64,000 nucleotides of DNA from contig JAFWXX010000006.1 in NCBI GenBank assembly GCA_017522915.1, positions 1 to 64,000 on the forward strand, given 5' to 3'. Each line of letters begins with the position of its first letter. Within the stretch, counting starts at the first letter, position 1. Positions 16,344 through 26,327 of this stretch are shown piece by piece. The notes under the pieces are model-generated. The model was not told the DNA's origin. It made no database searches and saw only the letters and a list, made by a program, of their open reading frames with translations. Made by a program: the position numbers and the translations under genes. This DNA is from Bacteroidaceae bacterium. GTDB taxonomy: Bacteria > Bacteroidota > Bacteroidia > Bacteroidales > Bacteroidaceae.

Positions 16344-17348
16344 TTACTTGATCTCCCAGATTTCGTTTGTTTCGAGAAGTTCGCTGAATGAGTGGTACTT
16401 CTTAGCATTCTTCACCTCCTCGACCTGTGCGTGCACTGCGTCGTTGTAGGTCATCGCTTCGACATCGCGTATCACACCGAGTGCAATCGGGAAGTCCGGG
16501 CCTTCCATAAGGGCGAGCTTCAGCTGCAGTGTGGTGTCCTTGCAGTGTGCATCATGTACCAGTATGTCATTCTCTGTGATGCCGTTCTCTCCAATCTTCA
16601 CGACCTTGAGACCGAATCCCTCCTGCATGAGTCCGAATTCCCTGTTTTCACCGAAAACCATCGGCTTTCCATGCTCCAGGTAAATAGCGTTCTTTGCACG
16701 TCCTTCCTTGGTATATACGCTCTCGTGCGTGCCGTTGTTGAAGATGACGCAGTTCTGGAGAACCTCGACAACGGATGCTCCCTTGTGCTGCGCTGCAGCT
16801 TTGAGGCAACCTACGGCTGCAGCCATGTCAGTGGCAACGCAACGGGCAAAGAAGTTGCCTCTGGCTCCGAAACATAGCTCTGCAGGGCGGAACGGGTCTT
16901 CAACCGTTCCGTAAGGCGATGACTTGCTCACGAAGCCGCGTACCGAAGTCGGTGAGTATTGTCCCTTTGTAAGGCCGTATATGCGGTTGTTGAGCAGAAT
17001 CATGTTCAGGTCGATGTTGCGGCGCACCGCATGTATGAAGTGGTTTCCTCCTATGGCAAGGCCGTCGCCATCGCCCGAAACCTGCCAGATTGTAAGGTCG
17101 GGGTTCGCAACCTTCGCACCTGTTGCGATTGCTGCCGAACGGCCGTGTATCGTGTGGAAACCGTATGTGTTCATGTAGTACGGCAATCTTGAAGAGCAAC
17201 CGATACCCGAAATCACTGCAATGTCGTGCGGGGCAACGCCCAGTTCGCCCATAGCCTTGTGCAATGCACCCAGGAATGAGTGGTCACCGCATCCCGGACA
17301 CCAGCGTGGCTGTCCGAACTTGTAGTCTTGTGCTGTATGTTCGCTCAT
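16344..17348 (-). CDS. korB: 2-oxoacid:ferredoxin oxidoreductase, beta subunit
   Basis: The 334-residue protein has the beta-subunit fold that binds thiamine diphosphate: the N-terminal RWCPGCGDHS (Cys17, Cys20) and the TPP motif from SGDGDGLAIGGNHF to LLNNRIYGLTKGQ. With the alpha subunit it oxidatively decarboxylates a 2-oxoacid (2-oxoglutarate or a related acid) to its acyl-CoA, reducing ferredoxin, or runs in reverse. It starts 3 nt after korA, so the subunits are made together. No separate delta/ferredoxin subunit gene is adjacent, as is usual for the two-subunit Bacteroidota type. The exact substrate is not readable from sequence. Confidence 0.95.
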   Translation of the reverse strand: MSEHTAQDYKFGQPRWCPGCGDHSFLGALHKAMGELGVAPHDIAVISGIGCSSRLPYYMNTYGFHTIHGRSAAIATGAKVANPDLTIWQVSGDGDGLAIGGNHFIHAVRRNIDLNMILLNNRIYGLTKGQYSPTSVRGFVSKSSPYGTVEDPFRPAELCFGARGNFFARCVATDMAAAVGCLKAAAQHKGASVVEVLQNCVIFNNGTHESVYTKEGRAKNAIYLEHGKPMVFGENREFGLMQEGFGLKVVKIGENGITENDILVHDAHCKDTTLQLKLALMEGPDFPIALGVIRDVEAMTYNDAVHAQVEEVKNAKKYHSFSELLETNEIWEIK

Positions 17349-17351
17349 ATC

Positions 17352-19205
17352 TTACCCCTCCATGATTTTAGTGAATGAATCGACCAGTGCCGCAACTTCG
17401 AACGGCTGGCCCTTTACCTCGTTGTGCTGGAATAGTTCAATTCCCTGGAACTTGCTTCGCAGATATCCGGCGAACTGGCCCATGTTCTGCTCTGCAACTA
17501 CAATTTTCTTGTACTTCCTTAGAATCTCCTCGGTGTTGCGCGGCAACGGATTTATATACTCGAAATGCGCAAGGGCAACTTTCTTGCCGTTACTGTTCAT
17601 CTGCTGCATTGCTTCGCACAGATGTCCGTAAGTGCCGCCGAAGCCTACAATCAGAAGGTCGGCATCCTCAAATCCTTCAACCTGCAATTCGGGTATATAG
17701 TCGGCAATCCTTGCAACCTTCCTTGCTCTTGCCTCAACCATGCTGTGGTGGTTTGCAGGGTCGTTGCTTATTGCACCGGTCGCTGCGTTCTTCTCAAGTC
17801 CGCCTATACGGTGTGTGAAGCCAGGTGTGCCCGGTACGGCCCAATAGCGCACGTCGTTTTCCGGGTTGCGCTTGTAAGGGCTCCATTCTCCTTGCATTTC
17901 TGGTGTCACATAAGGAGGAACAATAGCGGGGTATTTGTTTATGTCGGGCAACTTCCAGGCTGCCGAGCCGTTTGCGATGAATGCGTCGCTTAGCAGAATG
18001 ACAGGTGTCATGTGCTCTACGGCAATCCTGCATGCGTTGTATGCGGCATCGAAACAGTTTGTCGGAGATGTCGCTGCAATGACAGGAATAGGGCTTTCGC
18101 CGTTTCTTCCGTAAAGTGCCTGGAGCAGGTCGGTCTGCTCGCTCTTCGTGGGGAGTCCTGTAGATGGTCCTCCGCGCTGTACGTCGATTATCACCAATGG
18201 CAGCTCTGTTATTACTGCAAGGTTTATGGCCTCACTCTTTAGGCATATACCGGGGCCTGATGTCGATGTGCATGCTAGTGCACCTGCGTATGCGGCACCT
18301 ACGGCCGAAGCGCATCCGGCTATCTCGTCCTCTGCCTGCATGGTTACAACGCCCATAGACTTGTGTTTTGCAAGCTCATGCAGGATATCTGTAGCAGGGG
18401 TAATTGGGTATGAGCCCAGGAAGAGTCTCATGCCTGCCTTCTCGGCAGCGGCCATAAGACCGTATGCAGTAGCCTTGTTGCCGTTTATATCCATGTAGCG
18501 GCCTTTTTTCTTTTCGGCGTCGCTCTCTACACTGTATGTGTGGGCAATGGATGTATGTGTGTTGTGGCCCATGTCGTAACCGGCACGAAGCACCTTTATG
18601 TTTGCTTCTGCAATTTCGGGCTTCTTGGCGAACTTGGTACGCAGCATTTTCTCGGCTAAAGCGAGGTTGCGGTCATATATCCAGCATACGAGTCCCAAAG
18701 CAAGCATGTTCTTGCAGCGTAGTATGCTCTTGTTGTCAAGTCCGCTATCCTTGAGCGTCTCCTGGCATAGCGATGTAATCGGGCATGGAACTACTTCGCA
18801 TGTTATTCCCAACTCTGCGATAGGGTCTTCGGTCTTGAACTCGGCTTTCTGCAGGTCCTTTTCGGTGAACGAGTCGATGTCGATGATTATTGCACCGGTA
18901 GGCTTGCAGAACTTGTGCTGCGTCTTCAATGCCGCAGGGTTCATCGCGACAAGTATGTCGCATTTGTCACCCGGTGTGAGTACCTTGTCGGTTCCGATGT
19001 GTACCTGGAATCCCGAAACTCCGGTGAGCACTCCTTGCGGAGCACGTATGTCGGCTGGGTAGTCGGGGAAGGTGCAGATGTCATTTCCCACTGTTGCCGA
19101 AATTGTGGAAAAGATGTTTCCGGCCAGCTGCATGCCGTCTCCGGAGTCTCCGGAGAAGCGTACGACAATCTGGTCCAATTTCTGTTTTTCTTCTGTGTTT
19201 GCCAT
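17352..19205 (-). CDS. korA: 2-oxoacid:ferredoxin oxidoreductase, fused gamma-alpha subunit
   Basis: The 617-residue product has a gamma domain (about 10-190, beginning VVRFSGDSGDGMQLAGN) fused to an alpha pyrimidine-binding domain (about 225-420, with GSYPITPATDILHELAK and QAEDEIAGCASAVGAAYAG) and a C-terminal domain. The frame is open for a further 36 codons upstream, but the ATG at 19205 (MANTEEKQK) is chosen because the protein similarity starts there and an AAAGGA sequence lies upstream. It is cotranscribed with korB and provides CoA and 2-oxoacid handling in the fermentative carbon route, feeding acyl-CoA that Pta-AckA elsewhere in the window could use. Confidence 0.95.
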   Translation of the reverse strand: MANTEEKQKLDQIVVRFSGDSGDGMQLAGNIFSTISATVGNDICTFPDYPADIRAPQGVLTGVSGFQVHIGTDKVLTPGDKCDILVAMNPAALKTQHKFCKPTGAIIIDIDSFTEKDLQKAEFKTEDPIAELGITCEVVPCPITSLCQETLKDSGLDNKSILRCKNMLALGLVCWIYDRNLALAEKMLRTKFAKKPEIAEANIKVLRAGYDMGHNTHTSIAHTYSVESDAEKKKGRYMDINGNKATAYGLMAAAEKAGMRLFLGSYPITPATDILHELAKHKSMGVVTMQAEDEIAGCASAVGAAYAGALACTSTSGPGICLKSEAINLAVITELPLVIIDVQRGGPSTGLPTKSEQTDLLQALYGRNGESPIPVIAATSPTNCFDAAYNACRIAVEHMTPVILLSDAFIANGSAAWKLPDINKYPAIVPPYVTPEMQGEWSPYKRNPENDVRYWAVPGTPGFTHRIGGLEKNAATGAISNDPANHHSMVEARARKVARIADYIPELQVEGFEDADLLIVGFGGTYGHLCEAMQQMNSNGKKVALAHFEYINPLPRNTEEILRKYKKIVVAEQNMGQFAGYLRSKFQGIELFQHNEVKGQPFEVAALVDSFTKIMEG

Positions 19206-19317
19206 GTTATGGTCCTTTATAACTTTTCTCTTTTGCCCTTTCGAGGCTTCTGACGTCAAATTTCGCAAACATTTGTGAAACGAAGAAATATTTTTGCATA
19301 AAAAAAGAGACAAATAA

Positions 19318-19354
19318 AAAGAGCATACCGCGTTCTTGCCGCAGCATGCTCTTT
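19318..19354 (-). terminator. Terminator of the TonB-linked barrel gene
   Basis: AAAGAGCAT (19318-19326) pairs with ATGCTCTTT (19346-19354); on the minus strand it is followed by TTTTTATTTG. It lies 21 nt past the stop at 19376. Confidence 0.75.
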
Positions 19355-19375
19355 AATGTGTTGTAGCACTTGCTG

Positions 19376-21859
19376 TTACATTTCTCCCATTCCGTCCATG
19401 TCGCTGTAGCCGTTGGCTGGCATCTCCTGTTGCTTGCGTTTAGGCATCTTGGCCTTCATGTTGCCGAAGCTGTATGTCAGGGTGAATCCTATGCGTCGTC
19501 CTCCGTGAGAGCTCTCGGAATCGCGGTAGAAAGTGTTGTTCTCGGTCACAGTGTGCCAGCCACGCGAGTCAAGAATGTCTCGTGCATTGATGCTGAGGCT
19601 CCAGTTGTTGTTGAACGATTTGCGCAGGCCCAAATCGAGGGAGTAGCTTGGCTCGCGGTGTCCCTGCGCCACAATGCGCTTTGCATTGTATCGTCCTGTC
19701 GCCTGCATGGTTACTCCCCACGGAAGCATAAGGCTGGCGGTCATGCGGGCGTTCCATGAGAAATTCTTCTCCTCTTTTCCCGTGATGTCCTGGTCGTAAA
19801 TGGTATATCTGAAACCGTCGAGCTTGTAGTAGAAGAGGTTTACAGTCGTTGTTATGTCCAGCTTCTTGAAAATCTTGTTCTTGCTTACAATCTCAAGTCC
19901 GGCTGATTCGGTGCTGGATACGTTCTCGTGTGTGGTGTAGATGACTTTGTCCAAGCTGTAGCTTATACGCTCAATCACATCCTCTGTAGTACGGTAGTAG
20001 CCCGAAAGCGACAGGGTGTGGTTCTTCCAGTTCTTGATGTAGTTTATCTCGTATGCGTTGGAGTATTCAGGAGTAAGGCCGGGGTTACCGAACGATATAT
20101 TCGTTGAGTCGCTGATGTTCTTGAAGTCATTCAGCTGTCCTCCCCAAGGACGGCGCAGGCGTCGTGTGTAGTTCACCTGAATCTCATGTCCTTTGCTTAT
20201 CTCATAGCTCAGGAATGCACTGGGGAATAGCTGGAAGAAGTCCTTCTTCCTGAATCCGGGGACGTTGCCGTTCTGTTCGTCGTGATATCCGTATGAACGG
20301 GTCCTTACGTTCCAATATTCGCCGCGCAGGCCAATCTGGAATCCAAGTTTGCCTATGCGGCCCGAATATGTACCGTAGAATGCATGGGTATCCTGCTTAT
20401 AGCGGAACATGTTATACAATCCCTCGTCAATTTGGGTATGCGCTTCGTCGGTGTATGTTATTACAGGGCTGTTGTCATCCGAGAAGTCGGCCTTGTAGCC
20501 TGCCTCGATGCGGCTGTTCTCGTTTATCTTGTACTCATAGTCGAGCTTTATCTCTGTGTTGGTGCTCCTGTTCTCGCCGTCCTGGAACTGGTAGCTTCTG
20601 TAAACGGTTGCAGGTGTTGTCGTCAGGTTTTCTGTCTCCTGGATATATTCGGCATCGCGCAACTGTTTCCACTGGTGACGGCCTACCGAGAAGTCGAGGA
20701 AGTGGCTGTCGCTCCAACGGTGGGTATATCCGATTTCAATATTATACATGCGTGGCCTGCCGTCCATAGATGTCTTGCGGCGGCGCAATTCTGTAGGGTT
20801 GCCGTACTTTCCGTCACTTTCGATGGCACCGCTCTCGGCGAGAATATTGCTCTCGTGCTTCCCTTTTCCGTACATTCCCATGAGGTTCAGGTATAACTCA
20901 TCCTTCTCGGTGAAACGCCATGTAAGGCCGGCACGTCCGAAAATGTTGTTGGGGTTGTGGCTTCCGGTGCTTCCCTGGTTCTGATAGCTGTTCCGCGCAC
21001 CGAAGTATCGGGTTCTGGTGGTGCTTTCGTTCTCGAACTCCATGTTGCGATAGTTGAATCCGCCGTATATGTCAATCTTTCCGCTGCTGTAGTTTATGTT
21101 TCCGCCGGCATTGTATCCTCCTTCAGAGTCTGCTCCGGCCTGTACGCTGCCATAATAGCCGGCCTTGCGGTCACGCTTGAGTATGATGTTGATTATGCCG
21201 GCAGTGCCCTCAGGAGAGTGCTTTGCCGAAGGGTTGGTTATAACCTCTATCTTCTCGATAGAGCCGGCCGGCATCTGCTGTAGTATGTCGCCCTGGTTGT
21301 CGCTTGTGAGTCCGCTTGACTTTCCGTTTATCCACACTGTAACGCTCTCGCTTCCGCGCAGCGATACAGTACCCTCGTTGCTTACCTCTACCGATGGAAT
21401 GTCGGCAAGCACCTCGCTTGCCGAGCCGCCTGTGGCAGCAATGCTCTGGTCAACTGTAAATACCTTCTTGTCTATCTCGAAACTCATCTGGGAACGCTGT
21501 TCTGTGACAACAATCTCCTTGAGCATCTTTCTGTCGGTTTTCATTACAATTGTGCCTACATTGCGCTTGTTCTCGGCGGCTGTGATGCTTATCTTGCGAC
21601 TGTCGCTCAAGTAGCCTACAAATGAGAACTTAAGGTCGTAGTTGCCCTCTTTCACACCGTTGATGACAAATGTTCCGTCGTCGTTGGTGTTGCAGCCGGC
21701 TACAGGGGCTGTCTGCCCGAACGGGACAAGGGCTACTGTTACAAAACCTAACGGTTCATTGTTTGCCTTGTCTATGACTTTTCCGCGTATGGTACCGCTT
21801 GTCTGTGCCATTATGACGAGAGGCAGCAGGAGCAGTAGTGAAATCAATGTCCTTTTCAT
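19376..21859 (-). CDS. TonB-dependent receptor-like outer-membrane beta-barrel protein
   Basis: The product from the ATG at 21859 is 827 residues; an in-frame ATG 75 nt upstream exists but MKRTLISLLLLLPLVIMAQ is an obvious signal peptide. A carboxypeptidase-regulatory-like domain (about 20-105), a plug with SEVLADIPSVEVSNEGTVSLRG and KIEVITNPSAKHSPEGTAGIINIILKR, and a large barrel with the family's RRPWGGQLNDF and FGNPGLTPEYSNAYEINYIK motifs place it in the 'outer membrane beta-barrel' family (PF14905 type). The barrel is followed by a Met/Lys-rich tail of about 25 residues. Function is unknown; some relatives lie beside efflux genes, as here, where it follows an RND operon. It could be cotranscribed with that operon but has its own candidate promoter. 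Confidence 0.88.
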   Translation of the reverse strand: MKRTLISLLLLLPLVIMAQTSGTIRGKVIDKANNEPLGFVTVALVPFGQTAPVAGCNTNDDGTFVINGVKEGNYDLKFSFVGYLSDSRKISITAAENKRNVGTIVMKTDRKMLKEIVVTEQRSQMSFEIDKKVFTVDQSIAATGGSASEVLADIPSVEVSNEGTVSLRGSESVTVWINGKSSGLTSDNQGDILQQMPAGSIEKIEVITNPSAKHSPEGTAGIINIILKRDRKAGYYGSVQAGADSEGGYNAGGNINYSSGKIDIYGGFNYRNMEFENESTTRTRYFGARNSYQNQGSTGSHNPNNIFGRAGLTWRFTEKDELYLNLMGMYGKGKHESNILAESGAIESDGKYGNPTELRRRKTSMDGRPRMYNIEIGYTHRWSDSHFLDFSVGRHQWKQLRDAEYIQETENLTTTPATVYRSYQFQDGENRSTNTEIKLDYEYKINENSRIEAGYKADFSDDNSPVITYTDEAHTQIDEGLYNMFRYKQDTHAFYGTYSGRIGKLGFQIGLRGEYWNVRTRSYGYHDEQNGNVPGFRKKDFFQLFPSAFLSYEISKGHEIQVNYTRRLRRPWGGQLNDFKNISDSTNISFGNPGLTPEYSNAYEINYIKNWKNHTLSLSGYYRTTEDVIERISYSLDKVIYTTHENVSSTESAGLEIVSKNKIFKKLDITTTVNLFYYKLDGFRYTIYDQDITGKEEKNFSWNARMTASLMLPWGVTMQATGRYNAKRIVAQGHREPSYSLDLGLRKSFNNNWSLSINARDILDSRGWHTVTENNTFYRDSESSHGGRRIGFTLTYSFGNMKAKMPKRKQQEMPANGYSDMDGMGEM

Positions 21860-21899
21860 TTTATGTGGTAAAAATACTTTACTTCGTGAAAAACGGTCG

Positions 21900-21907
21900 C
21901 AAAGGTA
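21900..21907 (-). promoter_or_regulatory. Candidate -7 element for the TonB-linked barrel gene
   Basis: The minus strand reads TACCTTTG, matching TAnnTTTG. The predicted RNA start is near 21893, about 34 nt before the ATG. A GTTG lies 24 nt upstream, slightly further than usual. Confidence 0.5.
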
Positions 21908-21963
21908 CGGAATGTTGTTGATTATACCTAACAACCGGTCGGATTTCTTTATAGGGAAACGAT

Positions 21964-23280
21964 TTACTTAAGCAATTCCTTGATATTGCCGCTTAGTTGC
22001 ATAAGAGATATTTCGCAAATCTTGGTATCGTATTCAACCGACAGAAGCCTCTCTTCGGCATCAAGAAGGCTCTTCTGCGCCTCACGCATCTCGAAGCCCG
22101 AAAGGTCTCCGAGCATGTAACGCTCCTTGGCAATTTCGTGGTTCTCGCGTGCTGTGACTACATTGTGTTTCTCAAGGGCAAGCAGCTGGAGGTTGTTCTG
22201 GTATGCCTGCCAAAGGTTTCCCAGGTCGGCCTTAAGCGCGAGTTCAAGCTGGTTGCGCTGAAGCTTGGCATTCTCGATTTCAATCCTTGCATTGCGCTTT
22301 TCACGGCGACGGTTGCCGTCCCAAAGATTGAATCCTATTGTAATGCCGGCACTGCCGCCCCAATTGCTTCGGCGGAGATAGCTGTTCGTGTCATACTTGT
22401 TATAAGTGAAGTCATATCCTGCATTCAGCTTAACATAAGGATAGTTGCGCGAAATCACCTTCTTGTAGTCGAGCTGCGACAGACGGCTGTTCTGCTCGGC
22501 AAGCAGAAGGTTGGCATTGCTTGCCAGAGTTGAGTTCCAAAGGTCGGTGAAGTTGAGGAGAGCATTTGTCTCAATATCTTTCTCTTCTGTCTCTATCGGG
22601 GTATATACCTGGTCTATTGCCATCATTTCGTTGAGGGCGATGCGCGATGTCAGGACTACCTCTTGCTGTTTCATGTACTTTGCGCTGTCGGCATTGAAAT
22701 CTACCTTAGCCTGCTGGTAGTCAAGACGAGAGAAATTTCCTATATTGTAACGCTCCTCAACGATGCGCAAGCGTTCTTTTGACAACTTTACAGCATAGTA
22801 GTAGTTGGCAAGTCGGAGCCTCTGGTGCAGGAAGTTGTAGTACTCTGCTGCAAGGCCTGCCATGAAGTCTTCAATGGCAATGCGTGTTGCAGTCTCGCCC
22901 ATGCGCTCCATCTCTTTCAACTGTTTGTAGTTTGTGCTTATCTTGAATCCGTCGAATATGGTCCAATTGAGGCCGATTCCTGCATTCAGGGTATGGTCGA
23001 GCGAATTGCGCACCTCCTGTATCTCTCCTGTTGAGCGTACCTTGGAATCGCTGCTGCTCACCGCTCCCTTGTAGCCTGCATTCAAGTCAACGGTAGGCAG
23101 GTAGCCTGCATTCGCCAGAGTGGCATTGTTGCGTGCAATCTGCTCCTCATTGCGTACTATGCGTAGCGAGTAGTTGTTCTCAAGCCCTGTCTCCAGGCAT
23201 TTGCGGAGCGTATATGTCTGTGCGTCGGCAATTATGGCCATAGCCATAAGGCATGCCGATACTATTGCTTTTCTTCTCAT
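21964..23280 (-). CDS. TolC-family outer-membrane efflux channel (RND partner)
   Basis: The 438-residue protein has a signal peptide (cleaved near IIADAQ) and two TolC-type repeats of long coiled helices separated by strands, for instance YNIGNFSRLDYQQAKVDF and YMLGDLSGFEMREAQKSLLDAEERL. It would be the trimeric outer-membrane duct for the pump. Its start overlaps the stop of the RND gene by 4 nt (ATGA), indicating translational coupling in the adaptor-pump-channel operon. Length is normal. Confidence 0.94.
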   Translation of the reverse strand: MRRKAIVSACLMAMAIIADAQTYTLRKCLETGLENNYSLRIVRNEEQIARNNATLANAGYLPTVDLNAGYKGAVSSSDSKVRSTGEIQEVRNSLDHTLNAGIGLNWTIFDGFKISTNYKQLKEMERMGETATRIAIEDFMAGLAAEYYNFLHQRLRLANYYYAVKLSKERLRIVEERYNIGNFSRLDYQQAKVDFNADSAKYMKQQEVVLTSRIALNEMMAIDQVYTPIETEEKDIETNALLNFTDLWNSTLASNANLLLAEQNSRLSQLDYKKVISRNYPYVKLNAGYDFTYNKYDTNSYLRRSNWGGSAGITIGFNLWDGNRRREKRNARIEIENAKLQRNQLELALKADLGNLWQAYQNNLQLLALEKHNVVTARENHEIAKERYMLGDLSGFEMREAQKSLLDAEERLLSVEYDTKICEISLMQLSGNIKELLK

Positions 23281-26200
23281 TCTTCTTTCTCTTTACGTTC
23301 GGTTGATATATAGCTGTAAATTGCCGGTACGATATACATCGTGAGAATTGTCGATACAAGCATTCCACCTACTACTGCCGTACCCATGGCTATGCGCTGG
23401 TTGGCTCCTTCGGCAGTTGCAAAGGTAAGCGGAAGTAGGCCCAGGATTGTCGATACGCTTGTCATCAGAATCGGACGTAAACGCTGCATGGAGGCACTCT
23501 TTATGGCCTCAAACTTACTCTCTCCGTTCTCCTGTTTCTGGTTGGCGAACTCCACGATTAGGATACCGTTCTTCGCGACAAGGCCAATGAGCATTATTAT
23601 TCCAATCTGGCTGAATATGTTCATGGTTATTCCCCCGAAGTACATGAATATAAGTGCGCCGGCAATAGCCAAAGGCACTGTAAGCATTATGATGAACGGG
23701 TCCTTGAAACTCTCGAACTGTGCCGCGAGTATGAGGTATATGAGCACCAGTGCGAGGATGAATGCGAACATAAGGCTCGAAGAGCTCTCGCGGAACTCCT
23801 TGGAGTCACCTGCAAGTGCTGTGCGGAATGTATCGTCAAGCACCTCCTCGGCAATCTTGTCCATCTCGTTTAGTCCGTCTCCGATGGTCTTCCCTTCGGC
23901 AAGTCCGGCCGATATGGTAGCCGACAGGAATCGGTTATAGTGATACAGCTTAGGCGGTGTGACCGACTCGGCGAACTCTACAAGGTTGTCGAGCTGTATC
24001 ATGTCACCCTTGTTGCTGCGTATATATATCGATTTTACGCTCGACGGTGTGTTGCGCTGCTGGCGGTCAATCTGTCCGATGATTTCATACTGCTTGCCGT
24101 TTATGTAGAAATAGCCCATGCGCTGTCCGCTGAGTCCGTACTGGAGGGTCTCTGCCAGGTCGCGTACGCTTGCTCCCATTGTTCCGGCCTTGTTGCGGTT
24201 TATGTTCACGCGCATTTCGGGGCTGCTGAACTTGAGGTCGGCATCTGCCATCTTGAACACCGGGTTCTCGTGTACCTTCTGCAGGAACTCCGGGAGAACC
24301 TTCTGCAGCTTTTCAATGCTCGTAGCCTGTATTACATATTGTACAGGCATGCTTCCTCTTCGTCCGCCGAATGATGACTGCTGCTGTACGAATGCGCGCG
24401 CCTTGGTGCGTGTGCTCACAGCTTTGGTCAGCTTCTCGGCAACCTCCATCTGGGTATAGTCGCGCTCATCAAGGTCCTTTAGAGTAATCCTGATGTTTCC
24501 GCTTCCGCTCGATACCCGCGATGTTACCGAGGCTGCATCGGGTACTATTGAATCGACGAGCATTGTTATCTCTTCGGTGTAGTCGCGCATGTATTCGTAG
24601 CTCACTCCTTCTGCACCTCTGGTATTTACAGTAATCTGCGAACGGTCCTCCATGGGGGCCATTTCGGCAGGAATTTCGCCCCATAGATAGCCTATGAGCA
24701 CGAACATTACGAGTGTGACCGGTATTGCAATCCAACGGTGCTTGAGGAACGCTGCCAACGATTTCTCGTAATACATGTTTATGCCGGCAAAGAACGGTTC
24801 CGTCTTGCGGTAGAACCATTTCTGCTCCTTGCGCCTCTTCAGAATCTTTGTCGCAAGCATAGGAGTGAATGTGAGGGCTGCGAATGAGGAGATTATAACC
24901 GAACCTGCGACAACGAAGCTGAACTCGCGGAATAGCCTTCCGCTGGTTCCCTCCATGAAAACAATCGGAAGGAATACGGCTATAAGAGTGATTGTCGTGG
25001 ATATTACAGCGAAGAAAATCTCCTTTGCTCCCTCTATTCCGGCCTTGAAAGGCTTCATGCCCTGCTCGATGCGGATATAGATGTTCTCTGTCATCACGAT
25101 TGCGTCATCTACTACAAGGCCTACCGAAAGCACGATGGCAAGCATGGTAAGCACGTTTATTGAGAAACCGGCTACGTACATCACGAAGAATGCGCCGATT
25201 AGCGACACCGGAATGACAATACATGGAATGAGCGTTACGCGCCAGTCGCGCAGAAAGAGGAAGATGATTATTATCACAAGCACGAAAGCCTCATATACCG
25301 TGCTTTTCACCTCGTCTATTGATGCGCGTATGAACTTTGTGTTGTCGAAACCGTATGAGTATTGCACATCGTCCGGGAGGTCCTTCTTCATCATCTCCAT
25401 GCGCTCATAGACGGCATCGGCAATCTCAATGTGGTTGGCTCCCGGCTGCGGTACTACTACTACGCCCACCATCGGCACTCCGTTCATCTTCATGTAGCTC
25501 TTGATGTCGGCAGGGCCCAGTTCCGTCCGTGCTATGTCGTTTACACGTACCACGCTTCCGTTGCTCTCCTTGAGTATTATGTTTCCGAACTCCTGTGCGG
25601 TATGCATCTGTCCCATAGTGCGGAGTGTAAGCTCTACGGTGTTTCCTTCGATGCTTCCCGACGGCAGTTCGACATTCTCTTTTGTGACAGCATTCTTTAC
25701 ATCAATAGGAGTAAGACCGTATGCAGCCATTCTCACCGGGTCGAGCCATATACGCATTGAGTAGCGTTTCTCTCCCCATATCTGTACGCCGCTCACGTCG
25801 GGAATCGTTTGCAGCTGCTCCTTTACCGTAAGGTCGGCAATTTCGCTCAGTTCGAGCAACGAACGCTTGTCGCTCTGCACGGCCACCATGAGTATCGGCA
25901 TGGCATCTGCATCGGCCTTTGATACAGTAGGCGGGTCGCAGTCGCGTGGCAGGTAACGCTGTGCGCGAGATACTTTGTCGCGTACATCGTTGGCAGCAGT
26001 CTCAAGGTCAACCGACAGTTCGAACTCGACCGTGATTCGGCAGTTTCCCTGCTGGCTCACACTGGTCAGCGAACGTATTCCCGGAATACCGTTGATGTTC
26101 TGCTCCAGCGGCTCCGTTATCTGGTTTTCTATTACATCGGCATTGGCTCCGGCATAGCTGCAGCTCACCGATATTATCGGGTTATCGACCGAAGGGTACT

Positions 26201-26306
26201 CACGCACTCCTAACGTGTAGTATCCTATCATGCCGAAAAGGATTATTATGATTGTGAGTACCGTTGCAAGCACCGGCCTGCGGATACTTAGTTCTGAAAT
26301 ATTCAT
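23277..26306 (-). CDS. RND multidrug efflux permease (HAE1/AcrB-like)
   Basis: The 1009-residue inner-membrane protein has the RND layout of two sets of six membrane helices and two large periplasmic loops. The proton-relay aspartates lie in VLSVGLVVDDAIVMTENIY near residue 400, and the second half has the matching GIIMLIGLVAKNGILIVEFAN. The N-terminal signature ISELSIRRPVLATVLTI and the GQWGEK-like porter segments support the HAE1 (hydrophobe/amphiphile) class rather than the heavy-metal class. Substrates cannot be deduced. It is the middle gene of a three-gene operon, 21 nt after the adaptor. Confidence 0.97.
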   Translation of the reverse strand: MNISELSIRRPVLATVLTIIIILFGMIGYYTLGVREYPSVDNPIISVSCSYAGANADVIENQITEPLEQNINGIPGIRSLTSVSQQGNCRITVEFELSVDLETAANDVRDKVSRAQRYLPRDCDPPTVSKADADAMPILMVAVQSDKRSLLELSEIADLTVKEQLQTIPDVSGVQIWGEKRYSMRIWLDPVRMAAYGLTPIDVKNAVTKENVELPSGSIEGNTVELTLRTMGQMHTAQEFGNIILKESNGSVVRVNDIARTELGPADIKSYMKMNGVPMVGVVVVPQPGANHIEIADAVYERMEMMKKDLPDDVQYSYGFDNTKFIRASIDEVKSTVYEAFVLVIIIIFLFLRDWRVTLIPCIVIPVSLIGAFFVMYVAGFSINVLTMLAIVLSVGLVVDDAIVMTENIYIRIEQGMKPFKAGIEGAKEIFFAVISTTITLIAVFLPIVFMEGTSGRLFREFSFVVAGSVIISSFAALTFTPMLATKILKRRKEQKWFYRKTEPFFAGINMYYEKSLAAFLKHRWIAIPVTLVMFVLIGYLWGEIPAEMAPMEDRSQITVNTRGAEGVSYEYMRDYTEEITMLVDSIVPDAASVTSRVSSGSGNIRITLKDLDERDYTQMEVAEKLTKAVSTRTKARAFVQQQSSFGGRRGSMPVQYVIQATSIEKLQKVLPEFLQKVHENPVFKMADADLKFSSPEMRVNINRNKAGTMGASVRDLAETLQYGLSGQRMGYFYINGKQYEIIGQIDRQQRNTPSSVKSIYIRSNKGDMIQLDNLVEFAESVTPPKLYHYNRFLSATISAGLAEGKTIGDGLNEMDKIAEEVLDDTFRTALAGDSKEFRESSSSLMFAFILALVLIYLILAAQFESFKDPFIIMLTVPLAIAGALIFMYFGGITMNIFSQIGIIMLIGLVAKNGILIVEFANQKQENGESKFEAIKSASMQRLRPILMTSVSTILGLLPLTFATAEGANQRIAMGTAVVGGMLVSTILTMYIVPAIYSYISTERKEKEE

Positions 26307-26327
26307 ATCCTTGCCTTTTATGCAGTG

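Noticed and set aside
19206-19313. N-terminal extension of KorA by 36 codons
   Set aside because: The added sequence is unrelated to the family start, which begins at MANTEEKQK with an AAAGGA upstream.
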